This document shows positions 24,636-33,810 of a stretch of 52,794 nucleotides of DNA, piece after piece. Position 1 is the first letter of the stretch; the number at the start of each line of letters is the position of its first letter. The notes below the pieces were generated by a model, which worked only from the letters and a program-made list of their open reading frames with translations, was not told where the DNA came from and made no database searches. A program made the translations under genes and the position numbers. The stretch spans positions 1 to 52,794 of the forward strand of contig CAMDDP010000021.1 of the NCBI GenBank assembly GCA_945892775.1. The letters are read 5' to 3'. This DNA is from Chitinophaga pinensis. Its GTDB lineage: Bacteria; Bacteroidota; Bacteroidia; Chitinophagales; UBA10324.

Positions 24636-25930
24636 TAATTTTTCTGATTTTCTTTTAAAAACCTAACAAACTGTTCAGCTTGTTTTTTTCGACTATAAAA
24701 CAACATCTTTTCATAATCGGGAAAAATTTCAAATATATTTTTCCCTGTTTTCTTTTTCTGAATTTGATCAAGCAAGAATTTTTTAAGTTCTCCAATAGTT
24801 TGAAATGTCAATCCTGATTTTGTTTCATTTATTAAATTACTTAACAATCCATTGTCATCGGGTAAAACTAAAATTGGTTTTTTTGAAGCAAGATAATCAT
24901 ACACCTTCGCAAAAATTGCCTGGTAGTTCTTTTCAGTAAATGCAATCAGAAAATCTGAACTTACATTTTGCATTAATGCTTCCTTCCTAGTTATTCTCGG
25001 ACTGGTTTTCAGGTAGGGCTCAATAATACTACTGAAATTTTTTACTCTTGTATTCTGAGCTGGATAATATTCAATTCCAATGAAATTCAATTGAATTTCA
25101 TTTGGTGATATCTTTTTTTCTTGGTGTAGTTCGAGTATTGCTTGCAATAAAAATTCAACTTGCTGACCGGCTGTCAATGTACCTGTATGTGTAAGTATTA
25201 AGGTTGTGGTTTGATCAGATAAATCAGTATTTAAAAATTCTTCAAAGCCGTTAAAAACTACTTTGGTATTTTTTTTATGCAATTTACCAATTGCCTCACC
25301 AAGGTAAGGATCGGGCGCACTGATGAAACTACAATTACTCAAATATTTTTTTTCGAAACCGAACTCCCACAATTGTAAAAACCGGTTAAGCATATCACGG
25401 TTGTGTCGCGTAACATGATTTAATTTCCATCCATCGCGAAAATCAGCAACCCACGGAATTCCGAACTCTTTATGCAATAAATATCCATACTTGAATAAAA
25501 TGAAGGGTTCTCCTGTAATTAAAATGAAATCCGGTTTTTCGTTTTGCAAATACTTTCTTGCCTCAAAATACAAGCGCTTGTGTTTATCAAATGAAAAAGA
25601 AACAAACGAAAATATTTTATAAATAACAATTAGCATTTTTCGCCAGATCCTTTTTTTATCCATTCCATATTTCAAAAGTATTTTTTCAGGAAGAATTAAT
25701 TCTATCGGAACTCGAATTATGGTTCCTTTTTCAGATTTTTCAATTATTACATTTTCTGTGGATGTATGTTTTAAAACATCTTCAGGTCTTTCAATTTGTG
25801 TTTCCCATTGCTTTGTAATAACTATTGGTTCAGCACCTGATTCTTTGAAATAATTAAACCAACTATAAGGTCTCAGTGCCCCGACAGAATTTAATGGGAG
25901 AAAATCATTACAAATAATAAGGACGCGCAT
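24635..25930 (-). CDS. GT4-like glycosyltransferase
   Basis: 431 aa with the two-Rossmann-domain (GT-B) layout. The N-terminus is RVLIICNDFLPLNSVGALRPYSWFNYFKE, followed by a basic mid-region, and the C-terminal nucleotide-sugar domain contains AIFAKVYDYLASKKPILVLPDDNGLLSNLI near residue 370, the region of the E-x7-E motif. Donor and acceptor are unknown. It is coupled to asnB by a one-base stop/start overlap, suggesting a small surface-polysaccharide or glycolipid unit. No flippase or polymerase gene lies beside it. Confidence 0.8.
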   Translation of the reverse strand: MRVLIICNDFLPLNSVGALRPYSWFNYFKESGAEPIVITKQWETQIERPEDVLKHTSTENVIIEKSEKGTIIRVPIELILPEKILLKYGMDKKRIWRKMLIVIYKIFSFVSFSFDKHKRLYFEARKYLQNEKPDFILITGEPFILFKYGYLLHKEFGIPWVADFRDGWKLNHVTRHNRDMLNRFLQLWEFGFEKKYLSNCSFISAPDPYLGEAIGKLHKKNTKVVFNGFEEFLNTDLSDQTTTLILTHTGTLTAGQQVEFLLQAILELHQEKKISPNEIQLNFIGIEYYPAQNTRVKNFSSIIEPYLKTSPRITRKEALMQNVSSDFLIAFTEKNYQAIFAKVYDYLASKKPILVLPDDNGLLSNLINETKSGLTFQTIGELKKFLLDQIQKKKTGKNIFEIFPDYEKMLFYSRKKQAEQFVRFLKENQKN

Positions 25931-26060
25931 TGAAGTTTAAAGAATTGTAAAAATAATTTGTTCTGTCTTAACTTTTGGTAATATAACCATGCGACTACTT
26001 GACATTCTATTTTAAAAAAACCACTAATTGACCAATTGTAAGGTTGTATTAAGTATGAAA

Positions 26061-26068
26061 CAAATATA
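26061..26068 (-). promoter_or_regulatory. -7 box (TATATTTG) upstream of the glycosyltransferase-asnB pair
   Basis: Perfect TAnnTTTG match, but about 130 nt from the ATG at 25930, so a long leader would be required. Nothing else recognisable is in the 190-bp gap 25931-26121. Confidence 0.3.
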
Positions 26069-26121
26069 AGAAGTGAGTAAAAAAATTAATGCACCGATAA
26101 AATTTATAGCTAAATTCTTAG

Positions 26122-26871
26122 TTATATGCTCAATCCACCACAAACAGTCAACACTTGCCCGGTTATATAATTACTCATATCGGAACCAAGAAAAATGCAG
26201 AGGTCGGCAACTTCTGATGTTGAACCAAACCGACCCAATGGAATATCTGCTAAAAATTTAGCTTTCACTTCGGGAGTTAGCTTATCTGTCATTTCAGTAT
26301 CAATATACCCAGGGGCAATTGCATTGCAACGAATATTGCGAGAGCCTAATTCTTTTGCAATTGATTTTGTAAAGCCAATAATGCCCGCCTTGCTTGCCGA
26401 GTAATTTGCCTGACCTGAATTGCCGAAAATTCCAACAACAGAACTCATATTAATGATGGAACCGCTACGCGCTTTAAGCATATGTTTAGTTGCATGCTTA
26501 GTTATATTAAAAACTGATTTGAGATTAGTATCAATAACTTCCTGCCATTGTTGCTCACTCATTCGAAGCAATAATCCATCGCGCGTAATGCCTGCATTAT
26601 TAATGACAACATCAATTTTCTGAAATTCCATTACCACATTCTCAATAAGATGTTCGGCCTCAGCATACGATGCTGCATTTGATTTATACCCAATTGCCTT
26701 TATTCCATAGGTACGCAAAGTATTTTCTAAAGCGCGCGCTTTTTCATCCGAGGATAAATAAGTGAATGCAATATTTGCTCCGTGTTCTGCAAATTTTTTT
26801 GCAATGGCTTCTCCAATACCGCGCGAGGCGCCAGTTATTAATGCGGTTTTTCCTTCGAGTAATTTCATCAA
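26122..26871 (-). CDS. fabG: 3-oxoacyl-ACP reductase
   Basis: 249 aa short-chain dehydrogenase that reduces 3-oxoacyl-ACP with NADPH in fatty acid elongation. The cofactor loop TGASRGIGEAIAKKF, the NNAGITRDGLLLRM block, the catalytic Ser in MSSVVGIFGNSGQ and the YSASKAGIIGFTKS motif (Tyr-x3-Lys) are present, as is the FabG-like C-terminus GRFGSTSEVADLCIFLGSDMSNYITGQ with VCGG. Either of two adjacent ATGs (26871, 26868) may be used. It stands alone between the glycosyltransferase and sucD. Confidence 0.92.
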   Translation of the reverse strand: MMKLLEGKTALITGASRGIGEAIAKKFAEHGANIAFTYLSSDEKARALENTLRTYGIKAIGYKSNAASYAEAEHLIENVVMEFQKIDVVINNAGITRDGLLLRMSEQQWQEVIDTNLKSVFNITKHATKHMLKARSGSIINMSSVVGIFGNSGQANYSASKAGIIGFTKSIAKELGSRNIRCNAIAPGYIDTEMTDKLTPEVKAKFLADIPLGRFGSTSEVADLCIFLGSDMSNYITGQVLTVCGGLSI

Positions 26872-26929
26872 TAGTTCGTTGTTGTCTTGGATGTAAGTTA
26901 ATTAAGTACTCTTATTTTAATTGAAACTA

Positions 26930-27811
26930 TTACACAGCAACTAGCATTGCTTTAGCCATTGTTGCACCTATTTGGGCCGGGCTTTCGACTACCATTACAC
27001 CACACTCAGCTAGAATTTTCATTTTAGCTGCAGCAGTATCATCATTCCCGCCAACAATTGCCCCGGCATGCCCCATTCTTCTTCCGGCTGGAGCAGTTTG
27101 TCCAGCAATAAATCCTACAACAGGCTTTTTATTCCCATTTGCTTTTATCCATCGTGCGGCTTCAGCTTCCATGCCTCCCCCGATTTCGCCAATCATAACG
27201 ATACTGTCGGTTTCAGGATCATTCATTAATAATTCTACCGCCTGCCTAGTTGATGTTCCAATTACGGGATCGCCACCGATTCCGATTGCCGTACTTACCC
27301 CGAGCCCAGCTTTTACAATTTGGTCAGCCGCTTCATAAGTTAGTGTTCCGGATTTAGAAATAATTCCAACTCGTCCTTTTTTGAAAACAAAGCCAGGCAT
27401 GATTCCAACCTTTGCTTCACCAGGGGTAATTACACCTGGACAATTGGGGCCAATCAAAGTACAATTTTTGTCCTTGATGTATTCTTTTGCTTCCACCATA
27501 TCTTGAATCGGAATTCCTTCAGTGATGCAAACAATTACTTTTATACCTGCTTCAGCTGCCTCCTTAATTGCATCCGCCGCGAATGCAGGTGGGACAAATA
27601 TGATACTGGTGTCGGCACTAGCTTTTTTTACTGCATCGGCAACTGTATTAAATACAGGTTTATCTAAATGAGTGGTTCCACCCTTTCCTGGAGTTACCCC
27701 ACCAACCACATTGGTTCCATATTCTATCATTTGTGTTGCATGAAAGGTGCCCTCGGTTCCTGTGAAGCCCTGCACAATTACTTTTGAATTTTTGTTGACT
27801 AAAACACTCAT
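26930..27811 (-). CDS. sucD: succinyl-CoA ligase, alpha subunit
   Basis: 293 aa TCA-cycle enzyme subunit that forms ATP or GTP from succinyl-CoA. The N-terminal CoA-binding Rossmann part has [20 protein letters not shown] and GGVTPGKGG; the CoA loop is [13 protein letters not shown]; the phosphorylated His is His248 in [13 protein letters not shown]. Full length. The beta subunit gene sucC is not in the window, which is common for Bacteroidota, where the two genes are often apart. Confidence 0.96.
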   Translation of the reverse strand: MSVLVNKNSKVIVQGFTGTEGTFHATQMIEYGTNVVGGVTPGKGGTTHLDKPVFNTVADAVKKASADTSIIFVPPAFAADAIKEAAEAGIKVIVCITEGIPIQDMVEAKEYIKDKNCTLIGPNCPGVITPGEAKVGIMPGFVFKKGRVGIISKSGTLTYEAADQIVKAGLGVSTAIGIGGDPVIGTSTRQAVELLMNDPETDSIVMIGEIGGGMEAEAARWIKANGNKKPVVGFIAGQTAPAGRRMGHAGAIVGGNDDTAAAKMKILAECGVMVVESPAQIGATMAKAMLVAV

Positions 27812-27867
27812 TCTTTAATTATTTTTATGATTTCTTTTGGTTAATTGATTCAATTCAATATTACTAA

Positions 27868-28653
27868 TTAATTATTTTTTTCGTCGGAAAGTCTTTTGTT
27901 ATTCTGTTCTTTTATTTCACGGAAAAACCTGCCCGCAAATATAAAATCATTCAACTGGTGATTGGATGCATTCATAATTTCATTCCGGTGGCCCTCCCAA
28001 TATTTTTCGCCATTGTAAAGAAACAAAACATAATCACCAATCTCCATTACTGAATTCATGTCATGAGTATTTACGATAGTGGTAATTTTATAATCGTCAG
28101 TAATATCCTTTATCAGTTTATCAATTACTATGGAGGTTTGCGGATCAAGACCTGAATTTGGTTCATCGCAAAAAAGATACTTTGGATTCATAACTATGGC
28201 ACGCGCAATGCCTACTCTTTTTTTCATTCCTCCACTCAACTCATTCGGAAAAAGCTTGTTAGCTTCTTTCAGATTTACTCTATCCAAACATTCATTTACC
28301 CGATTCATTTTTTCTTTGTAAGTCATATTTGTAAACATGTTCAGAGGAAAAATCACATTCTTCTCTACTGTCAATGAATCAAACAATGCAGAACCCTGGA
28401 ACAACATTCCGATTTGTTTTCTTAGTTCTTTTCTTCCAGCATCATCAATTTTTAAAAAATCTGTATCGTTATTATAAATAATGCTTCCGCTATTCACTTT
28501 AATTAATCCAACAATGCTTTTCATTAAAACAGTTTTTCCTGATCCACTTGCCCCAATTATCAAGTTGCATTTCCCTTCTTCAAAAGAAGCAGATATGGCT
28601 TTCAGAATTTGTTTGCTGCCAAATGATTTGTTTAGGTCTTTAACTTCAATCAT
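27868..28653 (-). CDS. mlaF: MlaF-like ABC transporter ATPase
   Basis: 261 aa. The Walker A is GASGSGKTVLMKS, the signature is LSGGMKKRVGIARAIVMNP, and the Walker B is YLFCDEPNSGLDPQTS with the TTIVNTHDM H-loop. Sequence and partner match the ATPase of Mla-type phospholipid transport between outer and inner membranes. It starts 4 nt inside the mlaE gene (ATGA overlap). The C-terminal tail (FAGRFFREIKEQNNKRLSDEKNN) is charged. An mlaD gene is missing from both flanks. Confidence 0.9.
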   Translation of the reverse strand: MIEVKDLNKSFGSKQILKAISASFEEGKCNLIIGASGSGKTVLMKSIVGLIKVNSGSIIYNNDTDFLKIDDAGRKELRKQIGMLFQGSALFDSLTVEKNVIFPLNMFTNMTYKEKMNRVNECLDRVNLKEANKLFPNELSGGMKKRVGIARAIVMNPKYLFCDEPNSGLDPQTSIVIDKLIKDITDDYKITTIVNTHDMNSVMEIGDYVLFLYNGEKYWEGHRNEIMNASNHQLNDFIFAGRFFREIKEQNNKRLSDEKNN

Positions 28654-29387
28654 AAAAGCAACTGAGCGAGTATATAATCAAAAAATAAAATTAAAACACA
28701 ACAAACCACAACTGCGCGTGTTGCACTTCTTCCAACTTCTAAGGCACCGCCTTCAGTATAATAACCAAAGTAAGAAGAGACAGATGAAATAATAAAACCA
28801 AAAGTGATGGCTTTAATCAAAGCAAAATTAGCCATGAATGGAATCCAGTATTGGATGGCTCCTGTCATAAAATCTTGCTTGCTTACCACTCCCGTAAACT
28901 CCCCTACCCACATACCAGAAAAAATACTTAAGAATGCAGAAACAATAACAAGTAAAGGAATCATTATTGTAGAAGCGACGATTTTAGGAAGAACCAAGTA
29001 AGCCGAAGAATGAACCCCCATTATTTCTAGTGCATCAATCTGCTCACTTATTCGCATGGTTCCCAATTCAGAAGCAATGTTGCTTCCTATTTTACCAGCA
29101 AGAATTAATACGGTTACTGTTGGTGCTAATTCAAGAATAATACTATTGGCGGCAATGCTCCCTATAATAGATTTACTTATAAGTGGTGAGGTTAATTGAT
29201 AAGCAGTTTGCACGGTTACAACCGCACCAAGAAAACACGAAACGATTACAACAATACCCACTGAGCCAACTCCAATCTCTACCATTTGACGAGCTATTTC
29301 TCTCCAATAAATAGAAGTTTTTTCGGGTCGTACCCAAAGACTCTTCAGCAATAAAACATAACGGCCAAAATGATTTAAAAAAGTCAC
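28650..29387 (-). CDS. mlaE: MlaE family ABC transporter permease
   Basis: 245 aa, five to six membrane helices. The family core is present: GVGSVGIVVIVSCFLGAVVTVQTAYQ, the LAPTVTVLILAGKIGSNIASELGTMRISEQIDALEIMGV block (~100-140) and the C-terminal GFIISSVSSYFGYYTEGGALEVGRSATRAVV. It forms the membrane channel of a lipid transporter with MlaF. It is the first gene of a two-gene operon behind a well-formed promoter. Confidence 0.92.
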   Translation of the reverse strand: MTFLNHFGRYVLLLKSLWVRPEKTSIYWREIARQMVEIGVGSVGIVVIVSCFLGAVVTVQTAYQLTSPLISKSIIGSIAANSIILELAPTVTVLILAGKIGSNIASELGTMRISEQIDALEIMGVHSSAYLVLPKIVASTIMIPLLVIVSAFLSIFSGMWVGEFTGVVSKQDFMTGAIQYWIPFMANFALIKAITFGFIISSVSSYFGYYTEGGALEVGRSATRAVVVCCVLILFFDYILAQLLL

Positions 29388-29430
29388 AGGTTAATTTTAT
29401 GATATAAATACAAAGAATTATGTATTGGCT

Positions 29431-29460
29431 CAAATATAATTTGTTTAAAGTGCTTTGCAA
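29431..29460 (-). promoter_or_regulatory. promoter of mlaE-mlaF
   Basis: On the minus strand TTG (29460-29458) is followed after 19 nt by TATATTTG (29438-29431), a full match to the -33/-7 Bacteroidota consensus. The predicted leader is about 37 nt. It lies just before the divergent short-chain dehydrogenase. Confidence 0.6.
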
Positions 29461-29514
29461 GAGATATTGATAGTGAAGATGTGCTTATTACATTCGTTGA
29501 AAATTTTTTTAATT

Positions 29515-30231
29515 ATGCTCGCAGTAATTACAGGCGCAACTAAAGGAATAGGGAAAGCAATAGTCGATTCATTTGCTGAAGAAGGATTTGATATCATTTT
29601 CTGCGCACGCACCTCAAAAGAAGTAAAGCAATCGGAAAAGTTTTGGCAAAAAAAGTTCCCTTCACAAAAAATGATTGGCTTAACATGTGATGTCAGTAAA
29701 AAATCAGAACTGAAAAAATTGATGAATCAGATTGTTGCGTTGAAAAAACCTGTTAATGTTTTAGTTAATAACGCCGGAATTTTTTTTCCGGGAAAAATTT
29801 CATCTGAAAAAGAAGGAACCATTGAAAAGCTAATGGCTGTAAATCTTTATAGTGCTTACCATTTGACAAGAATGATTATTCCAATAATGATTAAACAAAA
29901 ACAAGGACATATTTTTAACAACTGTTCAACTGCAAGTCTATTCGCTTATTCAAACGGAGGTTCGTATAGCATCACCAAGTATGCTTTATTGGGTATGACA
30001 AAGAATCTTCGCGAAGAATTAATTCCTTACAATATAAAAGTAACGGCAATCATTCCAGGCGCTACTGATACCCCGAGTTGGAAGACAGTTAAACTTCCAC
30101 CCAACCGAATGATGCCAGCAATGGATGTGGCGAATATGATGGTGGCTGCTTTTAAAACTTCACCACAAACAGTAGTGGAAGAAATTTATATGCGCCCAAT
30201 GAAAAAAGATATCAGCGAAGAGGAGTTTTAA
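29515..30231 (+). CDS. short-chain dehydrogenase/reductase (SDR) family protein
   Basis: 238 aa. NAD(P)-binding loop TGATKGIGKAIVDS at the N-terminus, NNAGIFFPGKI near residue 85, catalytic Ser in NCSTASLFAYSNGG, and the YSITK (Tyr-x3-Lys) motif near 155. It resembles Bacteroidota sepiapterin-reductase/YdfG-like SDRs, but substrate cannot be named. The start at 29515 (MLAVITG) is preferred. The frame extends upstream to a TTG at 29455, but that would add 20 non-conserved residues that overlap the mlaE promoter. Confidence 0.85.
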   Translation: MLAVITGATKGIGKAIVDSFAEEGFDIIFCARTSKEVKQSEKFWQKKFPSQKMIGLTCDVSKKSELKKLMNQIVALKKPVNVLVNNAGIFFPGKISSEKEGTIEKLMAVNLYSAYHLTRMIIPIMIKQKQGHIFNNCSTASLFAYSNGGSYSITKYALLGMTKNLREELIPYNIKVTAIIPGATDTPSWKTVKLPPNRMMPAMDVANMMVAAFKTSPQTVVEEIYMRPMKKDISEEEF

Positions 30232-30292
30232 TTTATAATCCCAAAAAAATAAAAATTTCATGAGCTACAGTTTGCATTTTTACTTTTTGCAA

Positions 30293-30324
30293 TTGACAAT
30301 TCATCTATCACAATCTACTTTTGC
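30293..30324 (+). promoter_or_regulatory. promoter of ispG
   Basis: TTG (30293-30295), 20 nt, then TACTTTTGC (30316-30324): both boxes and spacing match the consensus. The ATG at 30330 is only 5 nt downstream, so the transcript is predicted to be leaderless or nearly so. Confidence 0.6.
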
Positions 30325-30329
30325 AGGCG

Positions 30330-32261
30330 ATGAATATTCCTGATAAAAAATATTGCAATAGTATTACTGACTATTCCAGATTTATTACCCGAGAAGTAAT
30401 GATTGGGGATGTGGGGATTGGTGGCAACAATCCAATTCGTTTGCAAAGCATGACGACTACAGATACAATGAATACCATTGCAACTGTAGAACAAAGTATT
30501 AAAATGATTGAAGCTGGTTGTGAACTGGTTCGAATTACCGCGCCAAGCATTAATGAAGCAAAAAATTTAGAAAATATAAAAAAAGAATTGCTTGCACGTG
30601 GATATAAAACCCCATTAATTGCAGATATTCATTTTACTCCAAACGCCGCTGAAGTTGCGGCTCGCATTGTTGAGAAAGTTAGGGTGAATCCTGGAAACTT
30701 TGCCGATAAGAAAAAATTTCAATCACTTGAATATACCGACTCTGAATACAATGAAGAGTTAGAGCGCATTCGCGACAAATTTTCTCCTCTTGTAAAAATT
30801 TGTAAGGAATATGGTACTGCTATGCGAATCGGTACCAACCATGGTTCGTTAAGCGATAGAATAATGAGTCGATATGGCGATTCTGCTATGGGAATGGTTA
30901 TGAGTGCATTTGAGTTTTTAAAAATTGCTGAAGATTTAAACTATAAAAATATTGTTCTGAGTATGAAGTCTAGCAACACGCAGGTGATGGTGCAGGCTTA
31001 TCGCTTACTCGTGCATGAAATGATGAAGACCGGACGAAATTATCCATTGCATCTTGGTGTAACTGAAGCTGGTGATGGTGAAGACGGCCGAATAAAATCA
31101 GCCATCGGAATTGGAACTTTGTTGGAAGATGGATTAGGCGACACCATCCGGGTCTCGTTAACTGAAGATCCCGAACTTGAAATTCCGGTTGCAAAAATTC
31201 TTGCTGACAGATATTCTAAAAAAAGACAGTCCCCTGCCATACCTTCTATAAATGAAAACCCAATAAACCCTTTTAACTATTCTAGAAGAAAAACAAATGC
31301 GATTAAAAATATTGGTGAGCACAAAGTTCCAGTCGTAGTTGCAGATTGCAGCGCCGAACAACATATAAATCATTCTTCATTTATTCCTGTTGGGTATCAT
31401 TATGATGAAACTAGTGATAAGTGGAATATCAGCGATACTGCCGCGGATTATATATATACTGGAATTCATAAAGTAGATTTTGAAATCCCTGGCACACTTA
31501 GTTTGATTCAGAATTATAAAGAGTGGCGGAAAAATATTCATGACGATAAAAGATTTCCCATACTAACAGCCAATGAATTTCTTACCGAAACCTTTCTTTC
31601 TCCATCATTAAATTTTATAAAAGTATCGCAGGGCGACTTTTCAGATTCATTTATAGAAAAAATTAACGCACAAAAAAATTGCGTCTTAATCATTACATCT
31701 ACCCATGTTAATGGAATGATGCAACAGCGAAGATTAATTTTTGAATTACTGAATAAAGGAAATTTAACTCCTGTAATTATCAAACGCGAATACAATCATT
31801 TGAATACTGATGAACTCTCCCTTCATTCAGCTACTGATTTTGGTGCTTTACTATTAGATGGACTGGGTGATGGAATATGGCTGAAAGCCGACAATCAACT
31901 TTCGCAAAATGTAAATCGTTTGTGCTTTGGAATTTTACAGGGTTGTCGCCAACGCATTTCAAAAACCGAATACATCAGTTGCCCAAGTTGTGGCCGAACA
32001 CTTTTTGATTTACAGGAAACTACTGCAAAAATTCGTGCTGTCACCAATCATTTGAAAGGAATGAAAATTGCAATTATGGGCTGCATTGTAAATGGCCCTG
32101 GCGAAATGGCTGATGCTGATTATGGTTATGTAGGAAGTGGCCCTGGAAAAATTACATTATACAAGGGAAAAGATATTATGAAGAGAAGCATCAATACCGA
32201 AACTGCAGTTGATGAATTAATCAATCTGATAAAGGAGAATGGTGATTGGATAGAAAATTAA
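30330..32261 (+). CDS. ispG: 4-hydroxy-3-methylbut-2-enyl diphosphate synthase (long form)
   Basis: 643 aa [4Fe-4S] enzyme of the non-mevalonate isoprenoid pathway. The N-terminal TIM barrel is typical (GGNNPIRLQSMTTTDT, ADIHFTPNAAEVAARIVEKVRVNPGN, RIGTNHGSLSDRIMSRYG). A roughly 260-residue insert (about residues 295-545) separates it from the C-terminal cluster domain, where the cysteines are in YISCPSCGRTLFDL and IMGCIVNGPGEMADADYGYVG. This three-domain form is the one known from plants and Bacteroidota. The ATG at 30330 is chosen over a TTG at 30321, which would lie inside the -7 box. Confidence 0.95.
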   Translation: MNIPDKKYCNSITDYSRFITREVMIGDVGIGGNNPIRLQSMTTTDTMNTIATVEQSIKMIEAGCELVRITAPSINEAKNLENIKKELLARGYKTPLIADIHFTPNAAEVAARIVEKVRVNPGNFADKKKFQSLEYTDSEYNEELERIRDKFSPLVKICKEYGTAMRIGTNHGSLSDRIMSRYGDSAMGMVMSAFEFLKIAEDLNYKNIVLSMKSSNTQVMVQAYRLLVHEMMKTGRNYPLHLGVTEAGDGEDGRIKSAIGIGTLLEDGLGDTIRVSLTEDPELEIPVAKILADRYSKKRQSPAIPSINENPINPFNYSRRKTNAIKNIGEHKVPVVVADCSAEQHINHSSFIPVGYHYDETSDKWNISDTAADYIYTGIHKVDFEIPGTLSLIQNYKEWRKNIHDDKRFPILTANEFLTETFLSPSLNFIKVSQGDFSDSFIEKINAQKNCVLIITSTHVNGMMQQRRLIFELLNKGNLTPVIIKREYNHLNTDELSLHSATDFGALLLDGLGDGIWLKADNQLSQNVNRLCFGILQGCRQRISKTEYISCPSCGRTLFDLQETTAKIRAVTNHLKGMKIAIMGCIVNGPGEMADADYGYVGSGPGKITLYKGKDIMKRSINTETAVDELINLIKENGDWIEN

Positions 32262-32279
32262 TTGGAACTATTTATTCTA

Positions 32280-32540
32280 TCACTCCTCAATTTTTGCCTC
32301 TAACAATTTCCTCTTTTTATTATTGCTGTACCACCAATATCCTAATCCACAGATAAAAGCGTATGGCATAATGAGCAGGTATAATATTCCGATATTTAAA
32401 CCGGCTGCTGTGGAATTTCCCGCCTGAATGGAAGATTCTACAGTGGCCTTACACATTGCACATTGTGCAGAACTGTTTTCAGCCATAAAAATGATAAACA
32501 GAATGGCAAAAATTGAAACAACCAGAATTTTTTTAATCAT
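32280..32540 (-). CDS. small CxxC membrane protein of the cytochrome oxidase cluster, unknown function
   Basis: 86 aa. It has a signal-like N-terminal helix (KKILVVSIFAILFIIFMAENSSA), then the motif QCAMCKATVESSIQAG, a second hydrophobic helix (GILYLLIMPYAFICGLGYWWY) and a charged tail. The CxxC should sit just outside the membrane on the periplasmic side. I recall similar small proteins beside SCO and DUF420 genes in other Bacteroidota oxidase clusters; a metallochaperone or thiol role is an inference only. The start at 32540 is preferred: the frame runs to 32687, but that extension overlaps the DUF420 gene and would place a second helix before the signal. Confidence 0.75.
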   Translation of the reverse strand: MIKKILVVSIFAILFIIFMAENSSAQCAMCKATVESSIQAGNSTAAGLNIGILYLLIMPYAFICGLGYWWYSNNKKRKLLEAKIEE

Positions 32541-32605
32541 ACAACTGAATAATTGATTTGTTTTTTGAAAGTCCAAAAGTAAGGTTGAGTGACGGAGTGG
32601 GCAAC

Positions 32606-33133
32606 TTAATGTTGGTAGTAGGGTGACAATAATAAATAAACAATTACTCCGGTAACTGATACATACAACCACAATGGCCAGGTCCACTTTGCAATGCGTC
32701 GGTGCTTATCAAATTTTTCCTGCAATCCACGGGTGAGTGTAAATAAAATCATGGGGACAATAACTGCGGCGAGTATGATGTGTGTGATTAACAACGAAAA
32801 ATAAACGGGGCGAATCCACCCTTCACCGCCAAAATGTGTTTCAACTGCAAGCGTGTGATACACTACATACGAAACTAAAAACACACTCGATAAACTAAAC
32901 GCTGTAATCATCGTGTATTTGTGATATTGAATTTTATTCTGCTTCATAAAATAATATCCAACAATCAGCAACAACGAAACAGTGAAATTGATTGAAGCAT
33001 TGAATGCCGGAATTATTGACAAATCAAAACCTATTTTAATCTCCGGTGGTTTCAGATAAAATAAGCACAATACCACCAACGGAATAGCCACTGATATGAT
33101 GGCAACAAGAATGTTAAACTGTTTTTCTTTCAC
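32606..33133 (-). CDS. DUF420 family membrane protein (CtaM-like)
   Basis: 175 aa with about five membrane helices and conserved histidines (NKIQYHKYTMITAF, VVYHTLAVETHFGGEGWIRPVY, LLITHIILA, KFDKHRRIAKWTWPLWLYVSVTGVIVY). DUF420 includes YozB/CtaM, needed for maturation of aa3-type oxidases in Firmicutes. Its place after SCO and the oxidase subunits fits an oxidase-assembly role, which I infer for this protein. Confidence 0.85.
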   Translation of the reverse strand: MKEKQFNILVAIISVAIPLVVLCLFYLKPPEIKIGFDLSIIPAFNASINFTVSLLLIVGYYFMKQNKIQYHKYTMITAFSLSSVFLVSYVVYHTLAVETHFGGEGWIRPVYFSLLITHIILAAVIVPMILFTLTRGLQEKFDKHRRIAKWTWPLWLYVSVTGVIVYLLLSPYYQH

Positions 33134-33186
33134 TATTTTTTTGATTTAAAAATTCTCCTAATAAAACACCTATTTAACTAATTTGT

Positions 33187-33810
33187 TTAAGACCTCGGCT
33201 TTTCAATCAGCAGCCGCTCAATACTATTATATAATGAGTCAATCATCAAAGTATCTTGCACTACATTGAAGTATCCGCGAATCATTCCAGTGTTATCTAC
33301 TAATACCATTCTGTCGGTGTGTGTGAATTCTTCTTCACCATTTACATCTTCCACCACCGAAACTTTAAAACCTTTCTTTGCAAGATTGTAAATACTATCC
33401 TTCACTCCTGTTAAAAAATACCACTTGGTATCAACTGCTTTATATTTTTCTGAATAGGTTTTCAAAGCAGCAACCGAATCTCGCATTGGATCAACGGTGA
33501 TTGAAACAAATTTTAACCGTTGCTCGGTTTTATAATTCTCCTGCATTTTACTCAGGTGAGTACTCAACTTCGGACAAACACCCGGGCAGCTCGCAAAGAA
33601 AAAATCAGTGACATACACATATCCTTTCAAATCATCCGATGTAACGGTATCGCCTAATTGATTCACTAATTTGAAAAACGGAACCTGATAAAATTCCTGC
33701 AGCCGTGGAGAAAGCATTGGCGTTTTATAAATATCATAATAAATCCAAAATCCAAAAGGGAACAACAGAATGATTACCATAGCAATCATTCCCATCGATG
33801 GCTTTTTCAT
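33187..33810 (-). CDS. SCO family copper chaperone
   Basis: 207 aa with one N-terminal membrane anchor (GMIAMVIILLFPFGFWIYYD) and a periplasmic thioredoxin-like domain. The copper-binding CxxxC is in FFASCPGVCPKLSTHLSKM and the third ligand His lies in EFTHTDRMVLVD. SCO proteins deliver copper to the CuA site of oxidase subunit II, encoded in the same operon. The start at 33810 makes a 1-nt TAATG overlap with subunit IV; an in-frame TTG/ATG upstream at 33840 would add ten polar residues inside that gene. Confidence 0.92.
   Translation of the reverse strand: MKKPSMGMIAMVIILLFPFGFWIYYDIYKTPMLSPRLQEFYQVPFFKLVNQLGDTVTSDDLKGYVYVTDFFFASCPGVCPKLSTHLSKMQENYKTEQRLKFVSITVDPMRDSVAALKTYSEKYKAVDTKWYFLTGVKDSIYNLAKKGFKVSVVEDVNGEEEFTHTDRMVLVDNTGMIRGYFNVVQDTLMIDSLYNSIERLLIEKPRS

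Noticed and set aside
29455-29514. TTG start giving a 258-aa SDR
   Set aside because: The added residues are outside the conserved cofactor loop and fall within the mlaE promoter.
32541-32687. Longer start for the small CxxC protein
   Set aside because: It would place 49 residues in front of a clear signal helix and overlap the DUF420 gene.
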